DNA of 64,000 nt. It comes from Henricia sp. BOLD:AAB3569. Lineage: Eukaryota; Echinodermata; Asteroidea; Spinulosida; Echinasteridae. Below, in pieces: positions 63,801 through 64,000 of this stretch; position 1 is the stretch's first letter, and every line of letters begins with the position of its first letter. The position numbers and the translations under genes are program-made. The stretch spans positions 176,407 to 240,406 of the forward strand of contig JBBELK010001635.1 in NCBI GenBank assembly GCA_037783545.1, in the 5' to 3' direction. Below the pieces are notes generated by a model, which did not search any database, was not told where the DNA came from, and saw only the letters and a list, made by a program, of their open reading frames with translations.

Positions 63801-64000
63801 AGCGAAAATCTGTCAATTTTGCATGACAAGTGCGGAATATATACAGTTTTGGAGCATGCAAAAATTTGAAGTTGGTTGGAAAATTCCTTGATTTCCATAT
63901 TTTCCGGCATTTGGGACACACTTTGACCTAATTCCCGTCACAATCTGGGTGAGTCAACGGCCGTACAAATGTACACCACGCGCGGCGACAGGGTGTCCCA
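60897..64000. repeat. Subfamily II array, noisy right end
   Basis: Subfamily II variants return: agcctcggtt near 60,957 and 61,782, cgaagcc near 61,259 and 62,092, atatttttcg near 61,680, gcaacattt near 61,090, 62,477 and 63,585, and ggtcagtaaac near 62,570. Indels are frequent, for example gcataagc-like insertions near 61,030-61,075 and atagcaacatttaga near 61,913. The array continues past the window end. No gene is seen. Confidence 0.88.

Noticed and set aside
1-64000. CRISPR array or integron-like cassette array
   Set aside because: The repeats abut directly with a 273-bp period and there are no unique spacers, leader or cas genes.
1-64000. Transposon-derived array (terminal repeats, reverse transcriptase or transposase)
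   Set aside because: No frame shows a recognisable mobile-element domain, and no terminal repeats or target-site duplications border the units.

Overview
The whole window is one head-to-tail satellite DNA array. I find no protein-coding gene, RNA gene, transposon or CRISPR locus. The unit is 273 bp, with about 234 units in the window, all in one orientation. A typical monomer counted base by base is about 47% G+C and holds 14 CpG, close to the 15 expected from its base composition. Long homogenised tandem arrays with higher-order repeats (HORs) are typical of eukaryotic heterochromatin (centromeric, pericentromeric, subtelomeric or B-chromosome DNA). I do not recognise the family and cannot name the organism from the sequence.

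Layout. 1-9,333 holds two diverged copies of a segment of about 4.1-4.7 kb, 5,186 bp apart; the second copy has lost exactly two monomers. 9,467-18,202 is a clean 8-monomer HOR of 2,184 bp in four consecutive copies. 18,203-28,296 is a mosaic of HOR fragments, a 1,364-bp-offset duplication, a 546-bp duplication and a recurrent 272-bp monomer. 28,297-32,100 carries the same HOR variants but with many one-base indels. 32,100-59,450 is a second subfamily (II) with its own diagnostic variants and an irregular HOR of about 13 monomers (3.55 kb). 59,451-60,896 is strongly degraded and G/T-rich, yet stays in register with the monomer. 60,897-64,000 returns to subfamily II with many indels. The array runs off both ends of the window.

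Main points of interest. (i) Copy-to-copy differences are exact gains and losses of whole monomers, with one crossover placed within 10 bp. (ii) A 3-base hypervariable site works as a barcode of array history. (iii) A conserved 11-bp dyad and two shorter inverted repeats lie in each monomer. (iv) Because 273 is divisible by three and one minus-strand frame has no stop, the array gives deceptive ORFs of up to 537 codons. (v) Indel density changes sharply at about 27.7-28.5 kb, inside one subfamily, which looks more like a change in consensus quality than biology. Everything right of about 28 kb should be read with that caution.
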